Positions 6,135 to 6,723 of a stretch of DNA of 6,723 nt are shown here, one piece after another. The notes under the pieces were generated by a model. It was not told the origin of the DNA, ran no database searches, and was given only the letters and a program-made list of their open reading frames with translations. Numbering within the stretch: position 1 is the stretch's first letter; each line of letters starts with the position of its first letter. A program made the translations under genes and the position numbers. This stretch comes from an uncultured Holophagales bacterium (lineage in GTDB: Bacteria > Acidobacteriota > Thermoanaerobaculia > UBA5066), in NCBI GenBank assembly GCA_937927565.1, contig CALBDV010000214.1, positions 1 to 6,723 of the forward strand, written 5' to 3'.

Positions 6135-6227
6135 CACGTCGGGGCCGATTGGGGCGCCGTGCGCGGGATCACCGAAGGGACGCCGACCGGCGCCGTCACG
6201 AGACGAAGCCGGACTCCGCCTGCCGTC

Positions 6228-6431
6228 TCACACCGATCGAGACCGGCAGCCAGGCGACGGAGAGGAGGGCGAAGCCGGCCAGCGGTGCTCGACGACCCGG
6301 CCGCTGGCGATCGTCCAGCGGTCCGATCCGAAATCGACGGAGTCGTCCGCGCCCGACGCCGGGAGCGCGACGAGAGACAGGGCGAGCACGAGGACTCTCG
6401 GGGCGAGGCGGGTGCTCGCGGGAGTGAGCAT
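6228..6431 (-). pseudogene. 5' stub of a decayed secreted-protein gene (possible)
   Basis: The frame beginning at ATG 6431 codes for a good signal peptide (MLTPASTRLAPRVLVLALSL then VALPASGA, cleaved before DDS) and a short mature start, DSVDFGSDRWTIASGRVVEH. That mature start looks like the N-terminus of secreted LamG- or DUF1080-like domains, which normally run to about 200 residues. After VEH the frame turns into low-complexity Arg/Ser/Pro sequence and stops at 6228. A different minus frame of the same DNA reads LAGFALLSVAWLPVSIGV, which would continue such a domain better, so a frameshift near 6290 is likely; the remaining ~120 bases before the next gene cannot hold the rest. It could instead be a real 67-residue secreted peptide. 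An earlier GTG start at 6446 is possible. The family link is from memory and unproven. Confidence 0.4.
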
Positions 6432-6472
6432 GACCGGGATACGCACCGCGTGGGGAGAGGTTCAGCGATTCC

Positions 6473-6500
6473 TTGTCGCAGGAGAGGATTTCACTATCAT
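6473..6500 (+). promoter_or_regulatory. Promoter for the FAD-dependent gene, probably leaderless
   Basis: TTGTCG (6473-6478) and TATCAT (6495-6500) are separated by 16 bases and match −35 and −10 boxes at four and five of six positions. The −10 box ends six bases before the ATG at 6507, so transcription should start on the A of the start codon. No Shine-Dalgarno sequence is found close upstream, which agrees with a leaderless mRNA. Confidence 0.6.
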
Positions 6501-6506
6501 CCGCCA

Positions 6507-6723
6507 ATGATCGGGACGGAAAAGGTCCCTTATGAGGGACAAGCAGCAGCGAGCGGGACCGGAAACTACGACGTCGTCGTCATCGGCGGCGCCATCGCCG
6601 GAGCCTCGACCGCGATCCTCCTTCGGCGCCGTAACCCGGCGCTCCGGGTCCTCGTCGTCGAGAAGGGTGAGTCGTTCGACTGGAAGGTGGGCGAGTCGAC
6701 GGTCGAGATCTCGGCCTACTTCC
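6507..6723 (+). CDS. FAD-dependent oxidoreductase / flavin halogenase-like (partial, 3' end missing)
   Basis: Only the first 72 residues are in the window. After a 20-residue polar extension comes a Rossmann βαβ fingerprint for FAD binding, YDVVVIGGAIAGASTAILL (about 21-39), followed by VLVVEKG, where the acidic residue ends the second strand and contacts the ribose. Next is WKVGESTVEISAYF; the VGES(T) motif just after the FAD site is typical of the tryptophan-halogenase and geranylgeranyl-reductase-like branch of flavoproteins. The halogenase marker WxWxIP and the active-site lysine would lie beyond the edge, so halogenase and plain monooxygenase or reductase cannot be told apart. The ATG at 6507 is chosen because no other in-frame start lies nearby upstream and the promoter geometry fits. 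The gene diverges from the decayed secreted-protein gene across a 75-base gap. Confidence 0.85.
   Translation, partial: MIGTEKVPYEGQAAASGTGNYDVVVIGGAIAGASTAILLRRRNPALRVLVVEKGESFDWKVGESTVEISAYF

Noticed and set aside
6105..6227. Two copies of GGCGCCGT as a mobile-element end or repeat
   Set aside because: Only eight bases long in very GC-rich DNA, with no transposase, terminal repeats or target duplication.

Overview
This window comes from a GC-rich Gram-negative bacterium. The Gram-negative call rests on a β-barrel outer-membrane protein ending in phenylalanine, a periplasmic LolA-like protein and several signal peptides. The lineage is probably Acidobacteriota or close to it. That is an inference from the overall style (very high GC, TPR modules ending in a GF-x-x-x-HLxxDxDLDxLRxDPRF-type tail) and no marker gene proves it.

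Layout, left to right. (a) Positions 1-2059, plus strand: a LolA-like outer-membrane lipoprotein-sorting family protein is followed, with a CTGA stop/start overlap, by a β-barrel outer-membrane protein. The pair looks like the distal part of an envelope-export operon; such pairs often accompany an MMPL/RND transporter, which would lie outside the window. (b) Positions 2072-3043: a membrane-anchored small protein (minus) and a helical TPR-like protein (plus) diverge from a ~100 bp intergenic region. (c) Positions 3064-6104, minus strand, read right to left: a secreted protein with helical repeats and a PH-like C-terminal region, an intrinsic terminator, a secreted protein with three TPR modules, a strong promoter with a ~160 nt leader, a glycine-tailed RRM RNA-binding protein, a second intrinsic terminator, and a 57-residue single-span membrane protein. 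(d) Positions 6228-6723: the apparent 5' stub of a decayed secreted-protein gene (minus) and, divergent from it, the start of an FAD-dependent oxidoreductase or flavin halogenase-like gene (plus) that runs off the window. Its start codon sits exactly where transcription should begin, so its mRNA is probably leaderless.

No rRNA, tRNA, CRISPR array or insertion sequence was seen, and no gene-free stretch exceeds about 210 bases. Apart from the first two genes, the genes look like independent units and not one pathway. No new defence or mobile system is evident. The points most worth a second look are the leaderless or Shine-Dalgarno-free starts, the long leader of the RRM gene, the three-module TPR protein and the truncated secreted gene.
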